Origin: Polaribacter sp.
GTDB taxonomy: Bacteria > Bacteroidota > Bacteroidia > Flavobacteriales > Flavobacteriaceae
NCBI GenBank assembly: GCA_029245785.1
Contig: JAQWOR010000037.1
Location: 1-56,619, forward strand
Direction: 5' to 3'
DNA: 56,619 nucleotides
The translations under genes and the position numbers were made by a program. Positions 1 to 8,638 of the stretch are shown here, piece by piece; position 1 is the first letter of the stretch, and each line of letters begins with the position of its first letter. The notes beneath the pieces are model-generated. The model did no database searches and was not told the origin of the DNA. It saw only the letters and a list, made by a program, of their open reading frames with translations.

Positions 1-110
1 GATGCAATCTTTTTTTGTTTTGTAGAAATTGTACCTTTCATTTCTTGTTCTTAAAGAGTGCCATCAGAAAATTTACTACATTAGCCATTAGCTATTTATC
101 AAAACACAAT

Positions 111-1463
111 ATGTTTAAATTTTTAAAGGCACCTCCTAACAAATCGTTAATCTCTAAGCATAAAATTGATCAAACGTATAAAAAAATGCGTTGGCAAGTT
201 TTTTTTGGAATTTTTATTGGATATGCAGGGTATTACTTAGTTCGTAAAAATTTTGCATTGGCAATGCCAGATTTGATAGAACAAGGGTTTTCGAAGTTAG
301 AATTAGGAATTGCCTTATCTGGAGTTGCAATCGCATATGGATTGAGTAAATTTTTAATGGGCAACCTGTCAGACAGAAGCGATGCTCGAAAATTTATGCC
401 GATTGGTTTATTAATGTCGGGTTTGATTATGATCACGATGGGTTTTTTTCCGTTTGCAACGTCTTCAGTAGCCATTATGTTTGTTTTATTGTTGTTAAAC
501 GGGTGGTTTCAAGGAATGGGTTGGCCGCCAAGTGGACGAATAATGGTACAATGGTTTTCAATTCGAGAAAGAGGTACTAAAATGTCTTTATGGAATACGG
601 CTCATAATATTGGAGGCGGATTGATTGGACCTATTGCAATTTATGCTGTTGCCATCTGTAATGATTGGCATGCAAAATTTTACGCACCAGGCATGATTGC
701 CGTTTTTATCGCTGTGATTATTTATCTAACGTTAAGAGACCGACCAGGCGTTGTGGGGTTGCCAACGATTGAAGAATATACAAATGATTATCCAGAAGAG
801 ATAGAGGGCGTAGATCAGAATAAAATGATCTCTGCAAAAGAAATTTTTGTAACCTATGTTTTTAAAAATAAACTATTGTGGTTTATCGCCATTGCAAATA
901 TCTTTGTGTATTTGGTGAGATATGGAGTGCTAGATTGGGCGCCTACCTATTTGAAAGAAGTGAAAAATTTCTCATTAAACGAATCTGGATGGGCTTATTT
1001 CTTATATGAATGGGCTGGGATTCCGGGAACAATAATTGCAGGAATTGCGAGTGATAAGTGGTTTAAAGGGAAACGTGCGCCAGTAAGTATTATCTATATG
1101 ATATTGGTATTGATAGCGATTGTGATTTATTGGCAAAACCCTCCTGGATTTCCAATAATTGATAATATTGCTTTGGTAGCCATTGGCTTTTTAATTTATG
1201 GTCCCGTGATGTTAATTGGAGTACAGGCGCTAGATTTAGTTCCGAAAAATGCCGCAGGAACAGCAGCAGGATTTACAGGACTGTTTGGTTATTTAGGAGG
1301 TGCATTAACAGCAAATATTGTGATGGGCTATTTGATTGATACGTATGGTTGGGATAGTAGTTTTGGATTGCTTGTAGGTGCTTGTATATTATCAATTGTG
1401 TGTATAGGCTATACTTGGATTATTGAAAATCATCATCAGAAATTAAAAGAAAATGAAGATTAA
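111..1463 (+). CDS. glpT: Glycerol-3-phosphate/organophosphate MFS transporter (GlpT family)
   Basis: Inner-membrane major facilitator of the organophosphate:phosphate antiporter family, probably exchanging glycerol-3-phosphate for phosphate. The protein is 450 aa with about twelve hydrophobic segments. The family signature is near the N-terminus (GYAGYYLVRKNFALAMPDL), and a MGWPPSGR segment follows at the third helix. The ATG at 111 is chosen because the open frame upstream has no family-like sequence and this start gives the usual cytoplasmic N-terminus (MFKFLKAPPNKSL). The 3' end overlaps the start of the glycerophosphodiesterase gene by 11 bases, so the two are translated from one mRNA: the lipoprotein GlpQ releases glycerol-3-phosphate and GlpT imports it. 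Family assignment is firm; the exact substrate is inferred from the partner gene. Confidence 0.9.
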   Translation: MFKFLKAPPNKSLISKHKIDQTYKKMRWQVFFGIFIGYAGYYLVRKNFALAMPDLIEQGFSKLELGIALSGVAIAYGLSKFLMGNLSDRSDARKFMPIGLLMSGLIMITMGFFPFATSSVAIMFVLLLLNGWFQGMGWPPSGRIMVQWFSIRERGTKMSLWNTAHNIGGGLIGPIAIYAVAICNDWHAKFYAPGMIAVFIAVIIYLTLRDRPGVVGLPTIEEYTNDYPEEIEGVDQNKMISAKEIFVTYVFKNKLLWFIAIANIFVYLVRYGVLDWAPTYLKEVKNFSLNESGWAYFLYEWAGIPGTIIAGIASDKWFKGKRAPVSIIYMILVLIAIVIYWQNPPGFPIIDNIALVAIGFLIYGPVMLIGVQALDLVPKNAAGTAAGFTGLFGYLGGALTANIVMGYLIDTYGWDSSFGLLVGACILSIVCIGYTWIIENHHQKLKENED

Positions 1464-2631
1464 AATGAATAACTACAACTTCATACTATTATTTGTATTG
1501 CTATCAGGATTAGTAGCTTGTAAAAATGATCAAAAAACGAAAAATCAAAAAGAGATGCAGGGAGCTAGTGAAATTAGTGAGGATGCAAAAAAAGTGCGTG
1601 ATTATATGAAAACGGACATCGTTATTGCACATCGAGGTAGTACTTATTGGGCACCAGAAGAAACCGAGCCTGCGTTTTTATGGGCAAGAAATATCGGTGC
1701 TGATTATTTAGAATTCGATATTCAGTTGACAAAAGACAGTGTTTTGGTGGCTTTTCATGATAGCAAGTTAGATAGAACATCAAATGTTGTAACCGTATTC
1801 CCAGAAAGGGCTACGGCTGAAATTAATGACTTTACGTTGAAGGAATTGAGACGTTTGGATGTTGGATCATGGTTCAATAAATCACATCCAGAAAGAGCCA
1901 AAGAAGGCTATAAAAATTTGACGATTATGACTTTGAAAGATGTGGTCATGATTGCTGAGGGATATCGAATTGTTAAGAAAGATGGAACTCCAGTTAAAGA
2001 AATAGTAAGGGATATTTGGACAGGGAATTATGTGTATGAAAAAGACCCAAATGACACTGGAAATCGCCCGGGAATCTATGTAGAAACAAAAAGTCCGAAG
2101 CTTCATACAGAAAAAATATTGGCAAGAGAAATTTCCAACTATGGGTGGAATATTAATACAAATCCCAAAGAAATAAAAACAATGAAAGGCAAGGTTGGTA
2201 TTGCAAATACACATGCACGGCTTGTCTTGCAATCGTTTTCTACTGAAAGCATTGTAAAGTTGGAAGAATATTTGCCAAACATACCTAAGTGTTTGTTGCT
2301 ATGGCAGCCCGATATGAAGGAAAATCTAAAAGAAAATTATAAAAAAGCCATTCAGTTTTCCATACAATACAATGTACAAGGAATTGGGCCAAGTATTGCA
2401 GGTGCTCCAAATAACTACGAAGAGTTAACAGCACCATGGATGTTAGCATTGGTTCACGATGCCGGAATGGTGGTGCATCCGTATACCTTTGATACCAACA
2501 AGCAATTAGAGGCATATGCAAATAGGGTAGAGGGTGTGTTTACCAATAGAGCAGATTTGGCATTGGAATTTTATGATCGGAATACCGAAAAATCTTCTAA
2601 AGAAATACTACTCGCATTGGGATATAATTAA
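1453..2631 (+). CDS. glpQ: Glycerophosphodiester phosphodiesterase, lipoprotein
   Basis: Hydrolyses glycerophosphodiesters to glycerol-3-phosphate and an alcohol on the outer face of a membrane. The N-terminus is a lipoprotein signal (hydrophobic stretch then LSGLVAC), so the mature protein is anchored at the Cys. The GDPD (PI-PLC-like TIM barrel) core is visible: IAHRGSTYWAPEETEPAF carries the HR pair and Glu, and LEFDIQLTKDSVLVAFHD carries the metal-binding Glu/Asp and catalytic His. The usual PENT is PEET here. The start at 1453 overlaps glpT; a second ATG at 1465 would give the same signal peptide. The last eight codons and the bases after the stop are partly repeated at about 6651, on the far side of an accessory island. 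Confidence 0.9.
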   Translation: MKIKMNNYNFILLFVLLSGLVACKNDQKTKNQKEMQGASEISEDAKKVRDYMKTDIVIAHRGSTYWAPEETEPAFLWARNIGADYLEFDIQLTKDSVLVAFHDSKLDRTSNVVTVFPERATAEINDFTLKELRRLDVGSWFNKSHPERAKEGYKNLTIMTLKDVVMIAEGYRIVKKDGTPVKEIVRDIWTGNYVYEKDPNDTGNRPGIYVETKSPKLHTEKILAREISNYGWNINTNPKEIKTMKGKVGIANTHARLVLQSFSTESIVKLEEYLPNIPKCLLLWQPDMKENLKENYKKAIQFSIQYNVQGIGPSIAGAPNNYEELTAPWMLALVHDAGMVVHPYTFDTNKQLEAYANRVEGVFTNRADLALEFYDRNTEKSSKEILLALGYN

Positions 2632-2638
2632 AAAGGCC
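2614..2638 (+). repeat. Direct repeat, copy 1 (3' end of glpQ)
   Basis: This 25-bp segment covers the codons for the last residues of GlpQ (ALGYN), the TAA stop and the A-run after it. It matches 6651-6675 at 23 of 25 positions in the same orientation. Between the two copies lies an accessory island of about 4 kb. The pair looks like the target duplication or recombination scar left by insertion at the end of glpQ. No integrase is present. Confidence 0.6.
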
Positions 2639-2867
2639 ACGCGACAAAATCGCGCACCAGCGGGGGTGACTTATAGTCCGTGACAAGTACAAAACATCAT
2701 CTAAAATACAAAAAAAACGCTTCAAATCTCTATAAGTATCTTCAAGGTTAATAAAGTAGTTTTTCTAAAAAATGTCTTATTGAAATCATAATAGCAGCAG
2801 CGATATTCTAAATAAAAAACACAATTTATTCTGCTGTGGTTTTTAACTTTCAATTAATATAAAAATC
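2639..2867. other. Intergenic, GC-rich palindromic patch then AT-rich DNA
   Basis: The first 50 bases are strikingly GC-rich for this genome and contain a hairpin (CGCGA-caaaa-TCGCG, 2640-2654), then a run of five G. The 11-mer TCCGTGACAAG at 2677-2687 recurs in the same orientation at 6522-6532, near the other edge of the island. This suggests both patches are remnants of the element that delivered the island. The remaining AT-rich part (2690-2867) holds no gene I can support; it is the 3' flank of the lipoprotein gene on the minus strand. Confidence 0.45.
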
Positions 2868-3371
2868 TTATTTTTTAATAAAGTGTAAAGCACTACAATT
2901 GTCTGGATCTCCAAATTTTATAAGTAATACAGGTTTATTATTTTTCGTATAAATTTTTATAGTTCTTAGACCACCTTTAATATCATCTTTTTTATCAAAT
3001 TCTAAATCTGTAGGCAAGTAATAACGATCTTCTAAACGGTCTTCTATAAAATTTTGTTTCCATGTTCCTTTTACATTTATTTCTTTATCAGGTTTCATAA
3101 AATCAAAAATATCTATTGGCATATTATTCATCTCTATCGTTCCATCTCTTTTTAACTTTATTATAGATTTATCCGTTTTAAAATTATTATTAATACTTTT
3201 TTCTACCACATATTCCCCAATAAAAAAACTGTCTTTTTGTTTCTTATTCAATTCATCAAGCCCCGAATCAAAATTACAAGGGATTAAATAACAACTGCTA
3301 AAAAACAGTATCAAGAATATATGAAAATATACTTTTAGTAGATGTGCTTTTTTTAATAATCTAATTTTCAT
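2868..3371 (-). CDS. Small lipoprotein, unknown function
   Basis: A 167-aa protein with a lipoprotein signal: basic start (MKIRLLKKAHLLK), hydrophobic stretch and LFFSSC as lipobox. The mature part is polar, with alternating charged and beta-prone segments (KLKRDGTIEMN; KGTWKQNFIEDRL), resembling the lipocalin-like or immunity-type lipoproteins common in Bacteroidota. I do not recognise a named family. Its ATG follows directly on the TAA of the 5'-truncated ORF upstream (no spacer), so the two are translationally coupled. That arrangement fits an effector/immunity pair or a simple operon. Function is unassigned. Confidence 0.7.
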   Translation of the reverse strand: MKIRLLKKAHLLKVYFHIFLILFFSSCYLIPCNFDSGLDELNKKQKDSFFIGEYVVEKSINNNFKTDKSIIKLKRDGTIEMNNMPIDIFDFMKPDKEINVKGTWKQNFIEDRLEDRYYLPTDLEFDKKDDIKGGLRTIKIYTKNNKPVLLIKFGDPDNCSALHFIKK

Positions 3372-4988
3372 TTATTGAATTTTTAATTTGAATCTAAATA
3401 CTTGCTTAATGGTAGAAAGAGGCTTGTTAACTCCTGTTCCATCTCTTTTATATTCATTTCCTACATGTAAAAGTAACGAATTTCTACTGGTACCATTACT
3501 GAGCTCAACAATTATCCAACCTGGATCAGTACTTGGATAATATTTAGCACTAGCCCCTCCTATAAAAAATTGTACCCAATTGGCATTTACATGTTTACTA
3601 AAAGAATCAATTACTCCTGTATGATCTGGACTAAAAGAGTACCCTCCAAGAAGAGGGTCTGTTCTTAATAAGAATTGATTAAAAGACAATCCTTCATCTT
3701 TTAATTTTTTTAAGAAATCAGCTTTTATATCATTAGGGACATTCCCTGCTAACATTTGTTGTGTCATATCATAATCAAAAGGAAAAGACCTTTTATCTTT
3801 GCCAATTCCGTTGGCAAATTCATATAATAAATATCCAACTCCTTTTTTACCGTCATTTTTAAACCAATATTCTTTGTTTCCTTCCTTAGTATCATCAGCA
3901 TTAGAATTCAGTTTAAAGGCAGTTTTTGTTAATGCGACGCTAAGATTATGGTCCAACTGTTTAGTTAATGCATCGTATAAATTTTTAGAAATCCCATTTT
4001 TTATTTGTTCAAGTCTTTTGGCATATTCTCTTAAAACTTTTAACCAAGGATTGTTAAGTGCATCGAAAGTATATGTTTCGGCGGACACATTGAAACTCCC
4101 TAAATCAGTGAAAATTCCACTAGCTTCTTTAGCAAAACCTATAGCTTGAGTAGAAGCAAAACCATTAACTCTATTGTCATTTAAAAAATCAATTATCTTT
4201 TGGGCTTCAGTAGTATGAGCATATAACCATTTTTTTTGACTTTTAACAGTTATTTTTAACTCTCCAATTAAATTGGCTATCTTTAAGCCAGAAGTACTTG
4301 TATTACCTACCAACTTATCTAAAGCTTCTTTTTTATCTTTTTGCCATTCAGCATAATCTATGGCACCACCACAAAAATTATTTTGATATTTAAACCGATA
4401 TATTTGAGGATATCGAGGGTCAAAAAGAGACACACTACCTCCTCTATTGTTTTTAGCATAGTCTTCAATAAATGGACGTGTAGCTATATCTGAAAACATA
4501 AATTTAGCAAGCCCGCTTGGAGTAGGGCAAACATTACAAACCATACTCTTATAATATTCATAATTTAATAAATATTGCATCAATCCCAATTTGTTCCAAT
4601 CACTAAAACTATCATAATACTTGTTTTTAAGTCTTAGTACTTCAGCATCAAAAGTACTTCCTAGATAATTTAACTTTTCTAGTATATACTTATATTCATA
4701 AGTTCTCCAAGTATTGTCTCCAAAAGCAGTTTCTATAGTACTCCTATATTGAGAAAGTGCGCTTAATGAAGTAATATCCTTAAGAGGTATTCCACGTACT
4801 TCAATAAAAGGAAATTGAGAATTATTGATGTTTCCTGCTCTAAGTTCTCCTTCCCGTAATTGCAATGATTTTAATTCTTTTAAGTAGTTGTTATTTTTTG
4901 GCCAACCCGAATAATATAATTTTCCATACTTTGATTTTAAAGGTGGGGTGTTTTTGTTGGTGTTTCTAACGTATAGGAGATGATTAAG
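3372..4988 (-). pseudogene. 5'-truncated large ORF; C-terminal part of an unknown, possibly toxin-like protein
   Basis: The frame is open from 4988 (just after a TGA at 4989-4991) to the TAA at 3372. The first ATG is roughly 100 residues inside conserved-looking sequence, and the only early start is a TTG at 4865. There is no signal peptide or ribosome-binding context, so this looks like the 3' part of a longer gene. Visible features are two Cys motifs (CNVCPTP; NFCGG), a central Lys-rich helical region, and a beta-rich C-terminus (WVQFFIGGASAKYYP; SNGTSRNSLLLHVGNEYKR). I recall that last pattern, without being able to check it, from the ends of large secreted Bacteroidota proteins. It overlaps the end of the Sel1 gene in another frame (4937-4988). 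A lipoprotein follows immediately. Confidence 0.6.
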
Positions 4989-6196
4989 TCACTTTCAAAA
5001 GGGTTTGGGTATAACTTGATAAAACTGTCTTTCTGCTCTGATAATGCTTTTAACACATCGTCTGTCAATTCTTCATTGCTATTAGAGAATGTTTCTTTCT
5101 TTTTCAATACAAACCTTAAGGGAGCTCCAGATTCATTCCATGCTTCAATATGGTTTTCAATGGTGCCAATCAAATAATTTTCGGCATCCAATTTTTTCAT
5201 TAGCACATCACTAGAAAGCAGTTGATATTCTAATTTATTGGGTATTTTTTTATTAAAAGAAGTATGTGGTAAGTGTATGAACAGATCGTCAAAATAAACA
5301 ACATTGTCAGCCTTCGTATGACTTCCTATTAATTTTTGCTCTTCTATTTCTACGATATGCCTTGGTACTTCGTTGATTGAATCATAGGTGAACTCTATAC
5401 GTAAAGAATGTTTTTGTTCTATGTAATTTCCAGACCAATCAAACTTTAATAAAAATCCTGACCACTTCCCAAATAGTTCTTCTTCTGTTATGTCTTCTAA
5501 AACACTACTGTCTTCAGAATTTTCCTCTAGCTGTCCGGCAATAACACTTGTTGTATTTTCAGTAGTAGCTGTATTTTCAGTATTAGAAGCAGCGTTTGTA
5601 AAATTGGTTCCTAATAACTGGTTTGCTTTCTGACTATTTTTTTGCACTCCATATCCGTAGTAATAACAAACACCTAACCAGTAATTAGCCATCGGATAAT
5701 CACTCTTTTTAAACCATTTTACTGCTTTTGAATAGTCTTGTTCAATGTTGCCAAAACCTTTTAAGTATAGGTACCCTAAACTGTATGTGGCTTTGTCATT
5801 TCCTAATTCAGCTCCTTTTTTAAACCATTTTCTAGCTTTGTTTAAGTTTAGGTTACATCCATGTCCATATTTATATAGAACTCCTAAATCTCCTGCTGCA
5901 ATAGCGTTTCCTTGTTTCGCTGATTTTTTAATAAGCTTAAAAGCTTTTCGGTAACTATCCTCCTCTTTTTTAGCAACGTAGAGTCTTCCCATTAATAACT
6001 GAGCTTTCGCATCTCCAACTTTTAAACATGGTTTTAAAAACTCGATACTTTTTAGAGAATCTCGCTTAAAATTTTCATCTCCTTTTAAATAGAAGAGGGC
6101 TTCTCTAAAATTATAGTCACAATCTAATTTTTGTTGGGCTTCTACCGTTGTAACAATAGTAAAACATAAAATACATAGTAGTTTGATTTTTTTCAT
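4937..6196 (-). CDS. Sel1-repeat protein with truncated type A T9SS sorting domain
   Basis: A 419-aa protein with signal peptide (MKKIKLLCILCFTIVTTVEA). It has four to five Sel1-like repeats in the first half (e.g. AAGDLGVLYKYGHGCNLN; ATYSLGYLYLKGFG), a Thr/Asn-rich linker around residue 200-220, then a beta-rich domain. The C-terminus begins a type IX secretion sorting domain (KLYPNPFESDLIISYTLETP) but breaks off about 25 residues in, where 70-80 are usual; the tail KTPHL does not fit the family. I therefore infer a deletion that joined this gene to the truncated ORF downstream. Start at 6196 is preferred to the upstream ATG at 6268 because it begins the signal peptide. As it stands, T9SS export may fail. 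Confidence 0.75.
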   Translation of the reverse strand: MKKIKLLCILCFTIVTTVEAQQKLDCDYNFREALFYLKGDENFKRDSLKSIEFLKPCLKVGDAKAQLLMGRLYVAKKEEDSYRKAFKLIKKSAKQGNAIAAGDLGVLYKYGHGCNLNLNKARKWFKKGAELGNDKATYSLGYLYLKGFGNIEQDYSKAVKWFKKSDYPMANYWLGVCYYYGYGVQKNSQKANQLLGTNFTNAASNTENTATTENTTSVIAGQLEENSEDSSVLEDITEEELFGKWSGFLLKFDWSGNYIEQKHSLRIEFTYDSINEVPRHIVEIEEQKLIGSHTKADNVVYFDDLFIHLPHTSFNKKIPNKLEYQLLSSDVLMKKLDAENYLIGTIENHIEAWNESGAPLRFVLKKKETFSNSNEELTDDVLKALSEQKDSFIKLYPNPFESDLIISYTLETPTKTPHL

Positions 6197-6466
6197 AACG
6201 GGGTCAATTTTAAAATTAATATTCTTCAATTCAATCAAATTGCAATTTTTATAGAAATGTTCCTTCAATAGGAGCCGGAGCTAGTTAAGAAACGAGTCTA
6301 TATAGTGTTATTTAGGTCCTGTTTTAAGGAGTAACAGTAGCTTTTGTTCTTTTTGTTTTTCTAATGAGGGGGGGATTTCAATCTATTTAGAGAGAAAAAC
6401 TACTATATTGTATTTTTAATGATTAAAACACACTATAAAATTAATGTAGATATGTATAATATACAA

Positions 6467-6505
6467 TACCCATTTATGGGTATATTAGGGTCCCATAAAT
6501 GGGTA
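6467..6505. repeat. Perfect 14-bp inverted repeat with nested palindromic arms
   Basis: Left arm 6467-6480 (TACCCATTTATGGG) is the exact reverse complement of right arm 6492-6505, with an 11-base loop. Each arm is itself palindromic (CCCA...TGGG), so the sequence can form one long hairpin or two short ones. There is no T-run after it, so it is not a simple terminator. It lies five bases before a real terminator, at the right edge of the island. It could be a protein-binding site or an end of a mobile element. Confidence 0.7.
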
Positions 6506-6509
6506 TAGG

Positions 6510-6540
6510 CTTGTCACTGTTTCCGTGACAAGATTTTTTT
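6510..6540 (+). terminator. Rho-independent terminator
   Basis: An 8-bp perfect stem CTTGTCAC (6510-6517) / GTGACAAG (6525-6532) with a 7-base loop is followed by A and seven T. Orientation is plus strand, yet no plus-strand gene ends nearby. It may belong to the inserted element or stop stray transcription into the fad operon. Confidence 0.7.
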
Positions 6541-6641
6541 AACACGCATCTAGTCAGGTGCTTACAGATTTTTGAAAAAATAAAGAAAAAATGTAGGGAA
6601 AAATCAGAAACGCAGATTTTTGCGTGTTGCTGCTTCAAGGC

Positions 6642-6675
6642 GTAGATTTGGCATTGGGATATAACTAAAAAGACC
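6642..6675 (+). repeat. Remnant of a glpQ 3' end; direct repeat copy 2
   Basis: Reads VDLALGYN-stop on the plus strand, which is a condensed version of the end of GlpQ (ADLAL... and ALGYN-stop). Positions 6651-6675 match 2614-2638 at 23 of 25. A terminator hairpin starts directly after its stop, so this is probably the original downstream end of the glp operon, now separated from glpQ by the island. Confidence 0.6.
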
Positions 6676-6697
6676 GCCAAAATGATTGACGGTCTTT
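6669..6697. terminator. Bidirectional terminator (glp operon / fad operon)
   Basis: Perfect 8-bp stem AAAGACCG (6669-6676) / CGGTCTTT (6690-6697) with a 13-base loop. Read on the minus strand, the stem is followed by a short T-run, so it probably ends the fad operon, whose last stop is at 6770. Read on the plus strand it directly follows the glpQ-like stop. Confidence 0.7.
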
Positions 6698-6769
6698 AAC
6701 AAACAACTAAACTCTGAAACTTCTTATAGAAAGTTAAAGAATATCATTAGCTCAATTAGAGCTATTTTT

Positions 6770-8572
6770 TTAAAAGCAATAGGAGTCTTCTGCTTTTATT
6801 TTTTCTGCAATTGTATTTCTCAACGCAACAACATTAGGATGATTGGCGTATTTTGTAAAACGCTTTAAGCCCATTAATAGCATACGTTGTTCATCTCCTT
6901 CAGCAAAAGAAATAATTCCTTCTTTTGCACTTTTTAGAATAATGTCTACGGCATTGTATAAGTACAATTTTGACATGGCGATTTGAATTTCTTGCGAATC
7001 TTCACCAAAACGTTTGGCATTCTTTTCTGTTCTTAACACCGCAGATTCTGCCATGTATATTTCAATTAAAATATCAGAAGCAGCCATTAATAATTGCTGA
7101 TGATCTTCTAAATCTGGACCGTATTTTTGAATGGCACCACCGGCAACCATTAAGAATACTTTTTTCAGTTTGGCAATCATTTCTTTTTCTTCAGCAAATA
7201 ATGCAGAGTAATCTGGTGTGTCAAAAGAAGGAATTCCCAATAATTCTTCTCCAACAGCAGTTGCAGGTCCTAAAAGATCAACATGTCCTTTCATGGCTTT
7301 TTTAATCAACATACCTACAGAAAGCATTCTGTTAATTTCGTTGGTTCCTTCATAAATACGAGCAATACGCGCATCTCTCCAGGCAGATTCCATTGGGGTT
7401 TCTTCAGAGAATCCCATACCACCAAAAATTTGAATTCCTTCATCTGCACATTTTTGCACATCTTCAGAAACAGCTACTTTTAAAATAGAACATTCAATAG
7501 CATATTCTTCAACACCTTTTAATTCTGCCTCTTGATGTGAATTTCCTGCCTCCAATCGAAAAGCAATTCGGTCTTCAATATTTTTAGCCGCTCGGTAAGA
7601 AGCTGCTTCGCCAACATAGGTATTGGTTGTCATTTCGGCTAGTTTTGCTTTGATAGCTCCAAAATCTGCAATAGGTGTTTTAAATTGTCTACGCTCATTG
7701 GCATATTTTACGGCATGTGTTGTAATTCTTCTTTGAGAATCTAAACAAGCAGCAGCGAGTTTAATACGGCCAATATTTAATGCATTCATGGCTATTTTAA
7801 AACCATTTCCTCTTTCTGATAACATGTTTTCTACAGGAACAACAGTATCATTAAAAAATACTTGACGGGTTGATGAAGCACGAATTCCTAATTTGTGTTC
7901 TTCTTCTCCCATTGTAATTCCATTGTTTGGGTCATTTTCTACAATAAACCCAGTAATGTTTTTATCATCACCAATACGAGCAAATACAATAAGAAGTTTA
8001 CAAAAACCTGCATTTGAAATCCACATTTTTTGTCCGTTGATATTGTAGCTTTTACCATCTTCGGATAAAGTGGCAGTTGTTTTTCCTGAGTTTGCATCTG
8101 AACCTGCTCCAGGCTCTGTTAAACAATAGGCGCCCATCCATTCTCCGGAAGCTAATTTTGGAACATATTTTAGTTTTTGTTCTTCTGATCCGTATAAGGT
8201 AATTGGCATGGTTCCAATACCTGTGTGTGCTCCAAAAGCAGTACTAAAAGAACCTGTTCCGCTAGAAATGTATTCGCAAGTAATCATGGTAGAAACAAAG
8301 CCCATTCCTAATCCGCCATAAGCTTCAGGAACAGAAACTCCTAAAAACCCAAGTTCTCCGGCTTTGTACATTACTTCTTCTGTTAAGGCATAATCTTTTG
8401 CTTCAAACCTAGCTTTATGCGGAATTATTTCTCGGTCATTAAATTCGGTTACAGCCTCTTTCATCATTTGTTGTTCTTCAGAAAAATCTTCTGGAGTAAA
8501 CACGTCTTCGCAGTTGGTTTCTTTTACAAGAAATTGTCCGCCTCTTAATAATTCTTTGGTTTCTGTACTCAT
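6770..8572 (-). CDS. Acyl-CoA dehydrogenase (VLCAD/ACAD9-like length)
   Basis: Oxidises acyl-CoA to trans-2-enoyl-CoA with FAD, the first step of beta-oxidation. The 600-aa protein has the N-terminal helical domain, the FAD/substrate loop YCLTEPGAGSDANSGKT around residue 150, the beta-domain motif WISNAG, and the catalytic Glu in RIYEGTNEINR near residue 410. A further helical C-terminal extension of about 170 residues is like that of very-long-chain enzymes, so long-chain substrates are likely. It is the last gene of the marR-fadB-fadA-acd operon, with an S23 ORF between it and the thiolase. Start is the ATG at 8572. Family certain; chain-length preference is inferred. Confidence 0.93.
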   Translation of the reverse strand: MSTETKELLRGGQFLVKETNCEDVFTPEDFSEEQQMMKEAVTEFNDREIIPHKARFEAKDYALTEEVMYKAGELGFLGVSVPEAYGGLGMGFVSTMITCEYISSGTGSFSTAFGAHTGIGTMPITLYGSEEQKLKYVPKLASGEWMGAYCLTEPGAGSDANSGKTTATLSEDGKSYNINGQKMWISNAGFCKLLIVFARIGDDKNITGFIVENDPNNGITMGEEEHKLGIRASSTRQVFFNDTVVPVENMLSERGNGFKIAMNALNIGRIKLAAACLDSQRRITTHAVKYANERRQFKTPIADFGAIKAKLAEMTTNTYVGEAASYRAAKNIEDRIAFRLEAGNSHQEAELKGVEEYAIECSILKVAVSEDVQKCADEGIQIFGGMGFSEETPMESAWRDARIARIYEGTNEINRMLSVGMLIKKAMKGHVDLLGPATAVGEELLGIPSFDTPDYSALFAEEKEMIAKLKKVFLMVAGGAIQKYGPDLEDHQQLLMAASDILIEIYMAESAVLRTEKNAKRFGEDSQEIQIAMSKLYLYNAVDIILKSAKEGIISFAEGDEQRMLLMGLKRFTKYANHPNVVALRNTIAEKIKAEDSYCF

Positions 8573-8600
8573 AATTTACTAGGATTAAAGAAGAAAGAAA

Positions 8601-8618
8601 ATGGATGAAAGAGAATAG
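8601..8618. repeat. Inverted-repeat arm, distal side of S23 ORF 1
   Basis: ATGGATGAAAGAGAATAG at 8601-8618 is the reverse complement, with one mismatch, of 9012-9029. The arms lie 21 bases after the stop and about 14 bases before the start of the S23 ORF. In the polycistronic transcript they could pair into a stem that loops out the whole ORF, as do the stems of 23S rRNA intervening sequences. Confidence 0.6.
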
Positions 8619-8638
8619 ATTATGGAGAGTAGACTGTA

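Larger units (their letters stand above)
6197..6769. other. 573-bp non-coding region: inverted repeats, terminators, glpQ remnant
   Basis: No credible gene is seen. From left to right it holds the 5' flank of the Sel1 gene, a run of seven G at 6368-6374, a perfect 14-bp inverted repeat (6467-6505), a strong terminator hairpin (6510-6540), the repeated end of glpQ (6642-6675), a bidirectional terminator (6669-6697), and a small hairpin TAGCTC/GAGCTA at 6748-6764 followed by T7. The minus-strand frame at 6474-6680 has no family-like sequence and crosses these structures, so I do not call it. Confidence 0.6.

Noticed and set aside
6474..6680. 68-codon minus-strand frame in the spacer beside the fad operon
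   Set aside because: It spans an inverted repeat and two terminator hairpins and its residues look random (many Cys and Phe).
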